From Poriferisulfidus sp965221375 (lineage in GTDB: Bacteria; Pseudomonadota; Gammaproteobacteria; Poriferisulfidales; Poriferisulfidaceae), in assembly GCA_965221375.1 (NCBI GenBank), contig OZ244883.1, positions 248,001-312,000 of the forward strand: a stretch of DNA of 64,000 nucleotides, written 5' to 3'. The position numbers and the translations under genes are program-made. Shown piece by piece: positions 16,938-24,480 of the stretch (positions within the stretch are counted from its first letter, which is position 1; each line of letters opens with the position of its first letter). The notes below the pieces were generated by a model. The model saw only the letters and a list, made by a program, of their open reading frames with translations. It was not told the origin of the DNA and searched no databases.

Positions 16938-17246
16938 ATGAATCGCATAACCCTGAAGAAAAAGTTGATCACCATACTCGGCCAGATTCAAGAGGATAGC
17001 GACCTTGAGTGCCCGCCGCTGACCGGTGCCACCAAACCGATTGATGATCTTCCTGAGTTCGACAGCATGGTATGGCCTGTGGCGACCACGATTCTCGCGA
17101 CCGAGATTAATGCGGAGATTCCGAACGATGTGAACATCTTTGTTAACGAGGAGACCGGCAGTTCTAACTCTATTGATGAGATAGCCACCTTCGTCTGCGA
17201 TGTTCTTCTCAAAAATCAAAACGAACAGCAAGCAGCTGCAGCATGA
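16938..17246 (+). CDS. Acyl-carrier-like protein
   Basis: A 102-residue acidic, helical protein. The ATG at 16938 is set by AAGGAG six bases upstream; the longer in-frame extension runs through the promoter and is rejected. Residues 35-46 read IDDLPEFDSMVW. Asp42-Ser43-Met44 fits the phosphopantetheine attachment site (DSL/DSM) of acyl carrier proteins. It is followed by a helix (ATTILATEINAEIP) and a final helix (SIDEIATFVCDVLLKN), as in the ACP fold. There is no other fatty-acid gene nearby, but a holo-ACP synthase gene closes the cluster at 21355-21759, which supports the assignment. The stop overlaps the XRE start (ATGA). It may carry an acyl or aminoacyl group for the modification enzymes encoded downstream; that is inference. 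Confidence 0.6.
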   Translation: MNRITLKKKLITILGQIQEDSDLECPPLTGATKPIDDLPEFDSMVWPVATTILATEINAEIPNDVNIFVNEETGSSNSIDEIATFVCDVLLKNQNEQQAAAA

Positions 17247-17608
17247 CTAAACAGGACACTTGCACGCGGGCGCAAATCGCCGAGCGTCTGAGAGAAGCAC
17301 GCAAACTTGCTGGTTTGTCGCAAGGTCATGTCGCCAGAATGCTCGGTCTTCATCGTCCTTCTGTAACCGAGATGGAGGCCGGCAACCGTCGTGTTTCAGC
17401 TGACGAACTTGCCCGGCTTGCTGAGATATATGACGTCAACGTCGCTTGGCTGCTCGGTGAGGTGCCTGAGATACTCGATGCTCATGACCCGCGGCTCGAA
17501 CTCGCCGCGCGCGAATTATCCAAACTCAAGCCTGATGACCTGAAACGCCTTCTAAAGCTATTGGCTGCGTTGCGCAGCGATCCCATTACGTTTGAAGGTG
17601 ATCACTGA
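17243..17608 (+). CDS. XRE-family helix-turn-helix regulator
   Basis: A 121-residue protein. An N-terminal HTH_3 domain (about residues 9-65: IAERLREARKLAGLSQGHVA, then LHRPSVTEMEAGNRRVSADELARLAEIYDVNVAWLLGE) is followed by a helical tail with a KLKPDDLKRLLKLLAALR segment. It overlaps the ACP gene by four bases and the ImmA/IrrE gene by one, so all three are translationally coupled. XRE plus ImmA/IrrE pairs act as repressor and anti-repressor peptidase in phages, integrative elements and stress responses. The probable target is the palindrome at 16906-16918. Confidence 0.88.
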   Translation: MTKQDTCTRAQIAERLREARKLAGLSQGHVARMLGLHRPSVTEMEAGNRRVSADELARLAEIYDVNVAWLLGEVPEILDAHDPRLELAARELSKLKPDDLKRLLKLLAALRSDPITFEGDH

Positions 17609-18510
17609 TGAGTTTGATGCGCACTATCAAACCCGGTCTCGATCGTCGGGCTCTAGCAACCCAAGCCATGCAGGCTGCTACGGGCACAAGGGCAAAAGCC
17701 AATCTCGACCAAACCGGACCTATCTGCATCTATGACCTTTGCGAAGCGCTGGGTGTCGTGGTGCGCTTCAACAACATCAATATGGAAGGGATGTATCAGC
17801 GCGGTCATCCGCCACGCATCCATCTCTCAGCGAGGCGGCCGCTCCCACGGCGCACCTACAATTGCGCGCATGAACTTGGCCATCATGTATTCGGGCACGG
17901 CACGTCGATTGACGAACTACGCGAGGATGACAAGGATCAACCTTGGGAGAATCCAAAGGAGTTCTTGGCTGATGCCTTTGCTGGCTTCATCCTCATGCCA
18001 ATCATTGGTTTACGTCGCGCGTTCTCGGTCCGGGGTTGGACGTTGGAAGCAGCAACGCCGGTCCAAATTTTCACCGTCGCCTGTGAGTTTGGTGTAGGTT
18101 ACGAGACGCTCCTAACCCACCTCTCCGCAGGTGTGCATTTGCTGTCGCATCGTCGCGCCGCCATCCTGCGGAATGTGACGCCCAAGGCTTTACGTACGCA
18201 AATTATCGGCGAATTGACATCCGAGCCGCTGCTAGTCGCCGATCACCATCATGCCGCGCCTACCTTGGACGCAGAGGTTAAGACACTACTTCTATTGCCA
18301 CCTGGCACCCAGGTGATAGGCGGAGGCCTTGCGCTGGAGCGCAGTCTCTCAGCCGGATGCTTATTCCGGGCGCTGAAACCAGGAATCTTCCGAGCGAGAG
18401 CCGATGACTGGGCAATCTTCGTGCGTGTTGCTCAGGTCCAGAAAAACGAGCCTTATGGTTATGTAGGACTTGCAAAATACCGGCATCTGGAGGAGGGTCT
18501 GGATGAGTAA
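17608..18510 (+). CDS. ImmA/IrrE family metallo-endopeptidase
   Basis: A 300-residue protein with the zinc metallopeptidase motif CAHELGHHVFGH (about residues 87-98, HExxH core) and a downstream acidic helix (EFLADAFAGFILMP) that supplies the third ligand. The C-terminal 130 residues form an extra region of unknown role. In characterised systems the peptidase cleaves or inactivates the partner XRE repressor on DNA damage or another signal. Here it would switch on the operon that encodes it. Its start ATG uses the last base of the XRE stop (TGATG overlap). Confidence 0.85.
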   Translation: MSLMRTIKPGLDRRALATQAMQAATGTRAKANLDQTGPICIYDLCEALGVVVRFNNINMEGMYQRGHPPRIHLSARRPLPRRTYNCAHELGHHVFGHGTSIDELREDDKDQPWENPKEFLADAFAGFILMPIIGLRRAFSVRGWTLEAATPVQIFTVACEFGVGYETLLTHLSAGVHLLSHRRAAILRNVTPKALRTQIIGELTSEPLLVADHHHAAPTLDAEVKTLLLLPPGTQVIGGGLALERSLSAGCLFRALKPGIFRARADDWAIFVRVAQVQKNEPYGYVGLAKYRHLEEGLDE

Positions 18511-19360
18511 GGCCAAAACCTTTTCGACGCTTCCGCCCTTGGAGATTGATGACACCAACCTCTCGCGTGCTTGGGCGCGATTATTGCTGCATGTTCTAGA
18601 CGGTGCCGGAAAAGAAGTCTCTCCGTTAATCCTAAGCGTGAGCGGTTTCGCCCAAAACGGCGCTGTCGCCGAAGATCCTGTAGTGCGCGACACCCTCGAT
18701 AAATTGCTCAAGCAAAAGGATCGATTTTTGGTTGAAACAGTCGCGTTTACAATCTTCCCACAGCGTCTCTGGGTCATGTCGCGTGGTGACCGGACCCGTT
18801 TTTTCGCTCGTTATCGCAAGATATTCCCACGCTGGCAGGCGATGAATCGCAGGAACAATGGCCGTGGCATGTATTTTGAGCGTATGATCATGTATGAGCG
18901 TGGCCCATGTGGTGGCAATCAACTGGAGTGGATTTTGTCCCAGTACAACAAATCCGGGGGAAACGTTCGCCGATCAATGCTTCAAGCGACCACCTTCGAT
19001 CCGGGCCGCGACCATGTTCCCAATGCGCAACTCGGCTTTCCTTGTCTCCAGCAAGTGAGTTTTAATAAGACCAAGGCTGGACTCGTCACCAACGCTTTCT
19101 ACGCCACCCAGCAGATTTTCGATAAAGCCTATGGCAACTATCTTGGCTTGGCCCATCTCGGGGCCTTCATGGCTCACGAGATGAATACCCAACTCGCGCG
19201 CTTGAATGTTATGGTAGGGGTTGCCAAGTTCGAGCGAATCAACAAGAAAGATCCCGATCTTGTTCCGTTGATTAAAGTCGCTCGCTCGCTCGTGTCGCAG
19301 CCTACCGCTTCGGCTGCACGTGCAACCGCTACTACTGCGACCTTGGAAGCAAGACTTTGA
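18503..19360 (+). CDS. Divergent thymidylate-synthase-family protein
   Basis: A 285-residue protein starting at ATG 18503 behind AGGAGG (18491-18496) and overlapping the previous gene by eight bases. Residues 156-240 align by eye with ThyA: VRRSML (Arg156-Arg157, phosphate-binding arginines), GFPCLQQVSF (Cys181 in the position of the catalytic Cys), NAFYATQQIF, then YGNYLGLAHLGAFMAHEMN (Asn212 in place of the pyrimidine-reading Asn). The housekeeping ThyA at 38571-39365 has SRR, APCHVLFQF and FNIASYALL at the same places. The R-S-x-D block and the distal His/Tyr region of ThyA are not conserved. The natural substrate may therefore be another pyrimidine nucleotide, for example hydroxymethylation instead of methylation; this is inference. 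Confidence 0.68.
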   Translation: MSKAKTFSTLPPLEIDDTNLSRAWARLLLHVLDGAGKEVSPLILSVSGFAQNGAVAEDPVVRDTLDKLLKQKDRFLVETVAFTIFPQRLWVMSRGDRTRFFARYRKIFPRWQAMNRRNNGRGMYFERMIMYERGPCGGNQLEWILSQYNKSGGNVRRSMLQATTFDPGRDHVPNAQLGFPCLQQVSFNKTKAGLVTNAFYATQQIFDKAYGNYLGLAHLGAFMAHEMNTQLARLNVMVGVAKFERINKKDPDLVPLIKVARSLVSQPTASAARATATTATLEARL

Positions 19361-20514
19361 ATCCAAGAAAACGTTCTCGAGACTGTCCATCGAAGCCTCG
19401 TTCCAGTACAGTCAATGCGTCACTCCACACAAAGTCGCCCGTTGCGCAGGCCTCTCCGATCATCTTGTCCCATCTGACGCCAGCGAAAGTATCCGAGGTT
19501 TATGACAGTTATTGGCGCTTCGCCGCCGAACGGCAGGCCGTGTTCTTCCGTCGTGTGTTCGGCGAGAAGCAGCCTTGGACGGACGATCCGGTACTGGCGA
19601 TCTACAAATTTACAAATGCCTACCGCGCATCCGATCGGGTTAGTCAATATCTCATTCGAAATGTCATCTATAGAGATGACCTGCCGAAGTCGCCGCGAGA
19701 AGTATTTTTTCGCATCATGCTGTTCAAGATTTTCAATAAAATTGAGACTTGGGAGATCCTCGAGCACGCATTTGGCTCAATCACCTTCGAGGACTACCGC
19801 TTCACCACATATGACGCTGTGCTCTCGGGGGCGCGGCAAGCCGGTTATCGTATCTATTCTGCCGCCTACATAATGCCTCCAGGCAGACACGCCTTCGGAC
19901 AATTTGCAAAACATCAGAACCATCTGTTACTGCTTGAACGAATGATGGCCGATAATCTCGTTGAGCAGCTGGTTCAGATCCGCACTATGCAGGAGGGATT
20001 CGAAAAGTTACGTGCCTATCCGACAATCGGGGATTTTCTCGCCTACCAATTCATCACCGACATAAACTATAGTGAACTTACCGAATTCAGTGAGATGGAT
20101 TTCGTCGTGCCGGGGCCCGGTGCACGTGACGGTCTGCGCAAGTGTTTTGTAGATTCGGGTGGCCTGAACGAACCCGAACTCATTCGGCTGATAGCCGATC
20201 TCCAAGAACGAGAATTCGAACGACTTGGTCTCCATTTCCGATCGCTTTGGGGGCGTCGCCTTCAGTTAATCGACTGTCAGAACTTGCTTTGCGAGATCGA
20301 CAAATACTCGCGCGTTGTGTTTCCTCAGATTGCAGGAAGGACGGGGCGCGTACGTATTAAGCAGAAGTTTGTTCCGACTCCGAAACCCATCAAACCTTTC
20401 TACCCGCCCAAGTGGAATATCAACAATAAAATTCGTGTCGCGCTGCAGTCACGTGACACAGAAGGAGATACATATGGATTTCAGCAATTACCAGAAGGAA
20501 GCGCAACAAACTGA
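19357..20514 (+). CDS. Putative DNA base hypermodification protein (5-hmdU DNA kinase helical-domain family)
   Basis: An all-alpha protein of up to 385 residues. The TTG at 19357 overlaps the TS-like stop (TTGA). The recognisable domain starts only near residue 40, so a later start is possible. Conserved text recalled from this family includes YWRFAAERQ and WTDDPVLAIYKFTNAYRASD (about 52-93), VVPGPGARDGLRKCF (about 250-264), LIDCQNLLCEIDKYSR (about 304-319) and the end block RIKQKFVP ... FYPPKWN. Relatives are annotated as 5-hmdU DNA kinase helical domain or alpha-glutamyl/putrescinyl thymine pyrophosphorylase-like and are linked to thymine hypermodification in phage and bacterial DNA. No P-loop kinase motif is visible in it or in its neighbours. 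The gene overlaps the MazG-like gene by 41 bases. Confidence 0.72.
   Translation: MNPRKRSRDCPSKPRSSTVNASLHTKSPVAQASPIILSHLTPAKVSEVYDSYWRFAAERQAVFFRRVFGEKQPWTDDPVLAIYKFTNAYRASDRVSQYLIRNVIYRDDLPKSPREVFFRIMLFKIFNKIETWEILEHAFGSITFEDYRFTTYDAVLSGARQAGYRIYSAAYIMPPGRHAFGQFAKHQNHLLLLERMMADNLVEQLVQIRTMQEGFEKLRAYPTIGDFLAYQFITDINYSELTEFSEMDFVVPGPGARDGLRKCFVDSGGLNEPELIRLIADLQEREFERLGLHFRSLWGRRLQLIDCQNLLCEIDKYSRVVFPQIAGRTGRVRIKQKFVPTPKPIKPFYPPKWNINNKIRVALQSRDTEGDTYGFQQLPEGSATN
20462..20477 (+). promoter_or_regulatory. Strong ribosome binding site deciding the MazG-like start
   Basis: AAGGAG at 20462-20467, six bases before ATG 20474, lies inside the end of the preceding gene. It fixes the start of the MazG-like protein although the frame stays open upstream to 20315. 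The ACATATGG around the ATG repeats, in reverse, one half of the operator candidate at 16906-16918. Confidence 0.6.
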
Positions 20515-21373
20515 TCGCGTGCCAGCACACGCTAAAGATATCCCAATGATTGTGCCTATACTGGGTCTTGCCGGCAAAGTTGGGCAGTTGCTAAGCGAAT
20601 ACAAAAAGCATTTGCGAGACGGCGAGGCGCATCGCTTGTACAAGAAGCGTGTGTCAGAGGAATTGGGCGACTTGCTCTGGTATATTGCCAATATTGCCAG
20701 CAAATTCGAGTTGTCGCTCTCTGAAATTGCTACGGCCAACTTAGATAAGGTCAAACAGCGTTGGGCTGGCTTATCTGCCGCGCCACCTGTGTTCGATGCC
20801 GAGTTTCCTGAGAGCGAGCGTCTGCCGAGACAGTTCGAAGTACAGTTCATTGAGGCGGAGAGTGATGAAGGCCCGCACGTGAAAACCCTGATTGACGGCA
20901 AGCATTCCGGCAAGAAGCTTACTGACAATGCTTACGTTCCCGACGGCTATCGTTTCCACGATATCTTTCACTTCGCTCATGCTGCCGTGCTTGGTTGGTC
21001 GCCAATCACCCGAAAGCTACTCAGGCGGAAACGAAAGAGCCAACCACAGTTTGACGAGGTAGAGGACGGTGGGCGCGCAAGTGTGATTGAAGAAGGCGTA
21101 GTGGCACTTACGTTTGACTATGCTCGCCGCCATGACTTTTTGCAGGGCATCGCTACTCTCGATTCTCAGTTGCTAGACATAATCAAGGGCATGACGTCCC
21201 ATTTGGAAGTAAGCCAATGCACCACCGCCGATTGGGAGCAGGCCATTCTGCAGGGGTTCGAGGTATGGCGCGCGGTACACTCTGCCCAAGGTGGTCGTAT
21301 TACCGTCGATTTGAACAAGCGGTGCATAACTTTTGTGGGCCCGCCGCCTGGCAATCAGGAGCCATCTGCTTGA
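20474..21373 (+). CDS. MazG-like nucleotide pyrophosphohydrolase domain protein
   Basis: A 299-residue protein. Residues 1-100 form a MazG-like helical domain (IPMIVPILGLAGKVGQLLSE, SEELGDLLWYIANIA, DKVKQRW). The second metal motif is intact (Glu63...Asp66 in EELGD). In the first motif the usual Glu residues of GLAGExGE are Lys35 and Gln38, so catalysis is doubtful or altered. The C-terminal 200 residues are a separate helical region (YVPDGYRFHDIFHFAHAAVL) found in long MazG-like proteins. Intact relatives hydrolyse NTPs to NMP and pyrophosphate, which here could remove an unwanted modified or competing nucleotide. Its end overlaps the convergent AcpS gene by 19 bases. Confidence 0.72.
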   Translation: MDFSNYQKEAQQTDRVPAHAKDIPMIVPILGLAGKVGQLLSEYKKHLRDGEAHRLYKKRVSEELGDLLWYIANIASKFELSLSEIATANLDKVKQRWAGLSAAPPVFDAEFPESERLPRQFEVQFIEAESDEGPHVKTLIDGKHSGKKLTDNAYVPDGYRFHDIFHFAHAAVLGWSPITRKLLRRKRKSQPQFDEVEDGGRASVIEEGVVALTFDYARRHDFLQGIATLDSQLLDIIKGMTSHLEVSQCTTADWEQAILQGFEVWRAVHSAQGGRITVDLNKRCITFVGPPPGNQEPSA

Positions 21374-21759
21374 GTCTTTGTGCTCAATGCGAGAACACTC
21401 GCTATGGCCATACCGCCGGCATGGCTGATGCTGAGTTGCCAAGCAGTTACGCCTAGCATCGCGGCGGCTTTAGCCGCCCCTCCCGAGAGTATGACCTCGG
21501 GTGCCGTGCCCGGTGCCCGCCGGATCATTACATCGGTAAAGGCGGTTCCTGCTCCGAAACCAGTGCCGATTGCCTTGAGCACAGCCTCCTTGGCGGCGAA
21601 CCTTCCAGCCAGTCGCTCGATCCGGTCTACCCCATCGCCGATTTCATCCAATTCGGCTTGCAGGAAGCAACGCGGAATCAGTGGCTCACGTGGATCTTCT
21701 GTCCACCGCCGCATCTTGGAGACATCCACAATGTCGATGCCATGCCCAACAATTTTCAT
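21355..21759 (-). CDS. Holo-[acyl-carrier-protein] synthase, AcpS type
   Basis: A 134-residue phosphopantetheinyl transferase of normal AcpS length. Signatures are GHGIDIVDVSKM (residues 5-16, Mg-binding Asp), RFAAKEAVLKAIGTG (about 53-67, with the conserved Glu and Lys) and SISHAGGMAIASVLA near the end. It transfers 4'-phosphopantetheine from CoA to the Ser of an acyl carrier protein. The usual chromosomal acpS lies with pdxJ in proteobacteria. This copy is separated from any such gene and sits convergent to the operon whose first gene encodes an ACP-like protein. It is therefore best read as the dedicated activating enzyme of that protein, by inference. Confidence 0.85.
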   Translation of the reverse strand: MKIVGHGIDIVDVSKMRRWTEDPREPLIPRCFLQAELDEIGDGVDRIERLAGRFAAKEAVLKAIGTGFGAGTAFTDVMIRRAPGTAPEVILSGGAAKAAAMLGVTAWQLSISHAGGMAIASVLALSTKTQADGS

Positions 21760-22058
21760 TATTACGGCCCTCAGCGAAAAACTGTGATTGATGTTAGGAG
21801 AGTAATCGACATGTGCAAAGCGCCGTATTCACGACGAAGAACCTAATGATGAATCAAGATGGCGGGGGGGGGTAATCGCGAGTTCCCGCAGTGAATTTTA
21901 GCGGCATTCGGCTGTCCACCTTGTCGAGGGTGTTTTGGGCCTGCTGTAGATTGGGAACGATAGCTGGGTTTGCGTAGAATGCGCCTAATCAGCACATGTA
22001 TTTGTTCGCACCGATTCCTCGTGGTGCCAGCTGGAGGAGGTGTTGGTTGTGAGGATTT
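21760..22058. other. Intergenic region with a G9 tract; possible gene remnant
   Basis: About 300 bases upstream of acpS (minus strand) and downstream of the methyltransferase gene. A run of nine G (21864-21872) is the longest homopolymer noticed in the window. On the minus strand, stretches on both sides of the tract can be read as coding-like text without long continuity, which suggests a decayed reading frame. No complete gene, hairpin terminator or insertion-sequence end is convincing. Confidence 0.35.
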
Positions 22059-23099
22059 TCAGCAGCTTGCTGCCGTGGTGCGCCGCTTGCCGCCATCTTT
22101 GGGAAGCGGTTCTTCCTCATCTTCCGTGCGTCCATTCCAAAGTAGCCCAGGATGGGGAATGCGATAGTATCCGCCAGCATCCTTTTTCGAATTTCTCGAC
22201 TTCGGCGCTTTCGCCATCTGTCCAAATCTTCCTTTAGCGCCACGCAGATATGATTCAACGGTTTCTATGCATACCCACTTGCGGCCCAGTCGTTCGGCGA
22301 CCTCACCTGTAACACAACTTCCAGCAAAGGGATCTAGAACCAAATCTCCCGGATCAGTAACCATTCGGACAAAGTATTCCGGCAATGCAGATGGGAAACG
22401 GGCAGGATGCGCCTTGACCCCAATCTCCCTACAGTAACGTAAATAACTACTGTTACTTTCCGTGTTTGGAATCGCGATAAGGTTGGGTGGAATCGCGGCT
22501 TCATTGTTTATGGAGAATTTATCGCTAATGTCGTGTCCCGAAGGTCGTAGCATTGGCTTATAGCCGTTGCTCAACAAGGCTTTCATGCTGTCGCTGTATG
22601 GCTGTAAGACCCGTCGGTTACTCGCACGCGGCCATGGTGTTTTTGATAACCACCAAACGGTGTTAACCCCATCCTTTACTCGAATTCGTCGTATATTGAC
22701 CCATTCCGCCGGCGTGGGAAGCTTGGATGGATTCCACCAATAGAATTCCTGAGCTAGGTGAAAATCATATTCCTCGCAAAGCATGATTAATAGTTTGAAG
22801 TGATAGAGACTACGCACTGGTATACCAGGCTTCCATGCGCCACCTAGATCAATCACAAGGCTCCCGTTGTCCTTTAAGATGCGACGAAATTGCTTGGCGA
22901 AACAGCGGAACCATTCGAGATAATCATCTTCTTGTTCGTTACCATAGTCCTTCTTTCGGGTTAATGCGAACGGGGGGCTCGTCATAACTAGAGTGACCGA
23001 AGCTGGCCTTGTGGCTTTCATCACCTCTAAACTATCGCCGTGGTAGATGCGACCGAGGGGTGTTCTATGAAACATGTTCGGAGGCTTTCTGGCTTTCAT
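22059..23099 (-). CDS. DNA methyltransferase of a type II restriction-modification system (beta class, probably N4-cytosine)
   Basis: A 346-residue methyltransferase. The catalytic motif TSPPFALTRKKDYGNE lies near residues 40-55, before the SAM-binding motif DPFAGSCVTGEVAERLGR near residues 260-277. This order defines the beta class. SPPF/SPPY is typical of N4-cytosine enzymes of the PvuII type, although N6-adenine activity cannot be excluded. GSLVIDLGGAW is another recognisable motif. The start at 23099 lies 16 bases after the endonuclease stop; a second ATG (23075, MFHRTPLGRI) is also possible. The last 60 residues are a basic and acidic tail not needed for catalysis. It protects the host from the upstream endonuclease. 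The target sequence is unknown. Confidence 0.88.
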   Translation of the reverse strand: MKARKPPNMFHRTPLGRIYHGDSLEVMKATRPASVTLVMTSPPFALTRKKDYGNEQEDDYLEWFRCFAKQFRRILKDNGSLVIDLGGAWKPGIPVRSLYHFKLLIMLCEEYDFHLAQEFYWWNPSKLPTPAEWVNIRRIRVKDGVNTVWWLSKTPWPRASNRRVLQPYSDSMKALLSNGYKPMLRPSGHDISDKFSINNEAAIPPNLIAIPNTESNSSYLRYCREIGVKAHPARFPSALPEYFVRMVTDPGDLVLDPFAGSCVTGEVAERLGRKWVCIETVESYLRGAKGRFGQMAKAPKSRNSKKDAGGYYRIPHPGLLWNGRTEDEEEPLPKDGGKRRTTAASC

Positions 23100-23115
23100 C
23101 GTCTAGTCTGCCCCA

Positions 23116-24480
23116 TTAGAGATTAAGTTTTTTTAGGCTCATGGCGTGACGCGCTTCACGTTCGAATGCCTGCAGAATTTTCTCTGGCTGTCCGCTTATT
23201 GCAATCAGGTCTTCGCCACATAGCATAACGATCGCAAGGTTTGAATCGGCCATAATTTTGTTAGCGTACCGTCGGGCTTCACTACTGATTTCCCCTGTCG
23301 TTACTATGATAATCGCATTACTTTTCAGGAAATGGGTGAGACCCACTTCCTTTGCGATATCATCCAGTGAAACACGAGTTGTGTTTTTGCACTGAATCTG
23401 CCAGCGGAAAAATACCAAACGGGCACTCTCAAAAACCAGATCAACCTCTGCACCGCCTGTTTGGTTCGCGCGCAATCGGGTCGCAATGTAAGTCATGTCA
23501 AGGAGACGCATAATTTTAAAGGCCAGAGCTTCGAGAGCAAGTCCTGCCCGGTACCTCTTTTTGCTTTTCATCTCTCTCAAAATCTCGGAGAGTGGCGTTC
23601 GCAATAGTGCCAAGAGTTTTGGATCGACCTGCCCTTGAAGTTGCTCAAGGAGTGGTTCAATCACATCTGCAATCAGCTTGTTGGTGGGGAACACCTGAAA
23701 GGGCTTGGCTCCTCGTCCGGTTGTAGCCTTTTTGGTCGTGATATACCCTGCTTTTTCCAAGTCGCTGAGGACCAGCTTCGGGAGACTCTTTTCTGGGAAC
23801 TTTACGCCATAGGTTGCTGTGGCAAGTTTGGTCACTGCATTCGCAGGTTGGGGGTAGTCTGGGCCCATGTTCGCGAGAGCTTTCAGAAAGGCTCTCTGCT
23901 CAACGGTAAAGTCGCCTAGGACAGCGAATTCGTCCGGGTCGATGCCGAGGATTTTTTCAATTCTGTGCTCATTAATCTGCCACTGGTTGCCGAAAACCCC
24001 AGCCTTGGCCAGCCATAAACGCATTATGCTGGGATGTTTGCCTCCAGACGGATAGTGGATGTTGCGTGCTGCGAGATTTTCTCGAAGGGTAGAGAGATTT
24101 ATTTGTTCGCCAGCTGCCACCATATCACGAATACACTGGATGAGGGTCATTCCGTGAAGATTGAGAAGAATATGTTTGGCCAATCGGTCATGCAGCGCGT
24201 CTTCGTCATCACATAAAGCGTAGAGTTCTTGGCCAAATGGAGTCAATGTTGCGTCTCGGTCAATAATCCCGTAGGCGATCATCCCCAGTCTAGTATTGTT
24301 AGCGAGTTTGGCTCGGTTGTAGGCTTCAGTCTGGTGTTCCTCAAAATAGATTTCTCGTATGGTCGCCTCAAAGGTGCGCCAGTCGCCGCCATGGAGGCTT
24401 GCAAGCTCCAATACATTTGAAAATTCAATCTGCGAGGGTGAGAACTCGCTACCGAAGGGAAGATCACTTTTTTTTCTCAC
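23116..24480 (-). CDS. Restriction endonuclease, PD-(D/E)XK (Mrr-like) C-terminal domain
   Basis: A 454-residue protein. The first 300 residues are helical with winged-helix-like parts (for example IIDRDATLTPFGQELYAL, and LVLSDLEKAGYITTKKATTG) that probably read DNA. The C-terminal nuclease core has Glu317 (ALEALAF), Asp347 (GGAEVDLVFES) and the QxK element Gln363-Cys-Lys365 (RWQIQCKN), followed by IIIVTTGEISSEARRYA as in Mrr-type domains. It starts with GTG at 24480, overlapping the regulator stop (GTGA), and precedes the methyltransferase gene by 16 bases. Its base composition is visibly AT-richer than the core chromosome, a sign of transfer. Confidence 0.8.
   Translation of the reverse strand: MRKKSDLPFGSEFSPSQIEFSNVLELASLHGGDWRTFEATIREIYFEEHQTEAYNRAKLANNTRLGMIAYGIIDRDATLTPFGQELYALCDDEDALHDRLAKHILLNLHGMTLIQCIRDMVAAGEQINLSTLRENLAARNIHYPSGGKHPSIMRLWLAKAGVFGNQWQINEHRIEKILGIDPDEFAVLGDFTVEQRAFLKALANMGPDYPQPANAVTKLATATYGVKFPEKSLPKLVLSDLEKAGYITTKKATTGRGAKPFQVFPTNKLIADVIEPLLEQLQGQVDPKLLALLRTPLSEILREMKSKKRYRAGLALEALAFKIMRLLDMTYIATRLRANQTGGAEVDLVFESARLVFFRWQIQCKNTTRVSLDDIAKEVGLTHFLKSNAIIIVTTGEISSEARRYANKIMADSNLAIVMLCGEDLIAISGQPEKILQAFEREARHAMSLKKLNL

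Noticed and set aside
20461..20476. GAAGGAGATACATATG looks like the translation-start region of laboratory expression vectors.
   Set aside because: The preceding gene is read through it in another frame, flanks show no vector sequence, and it is simply a strong natural ribosome binding site followed by ATG.
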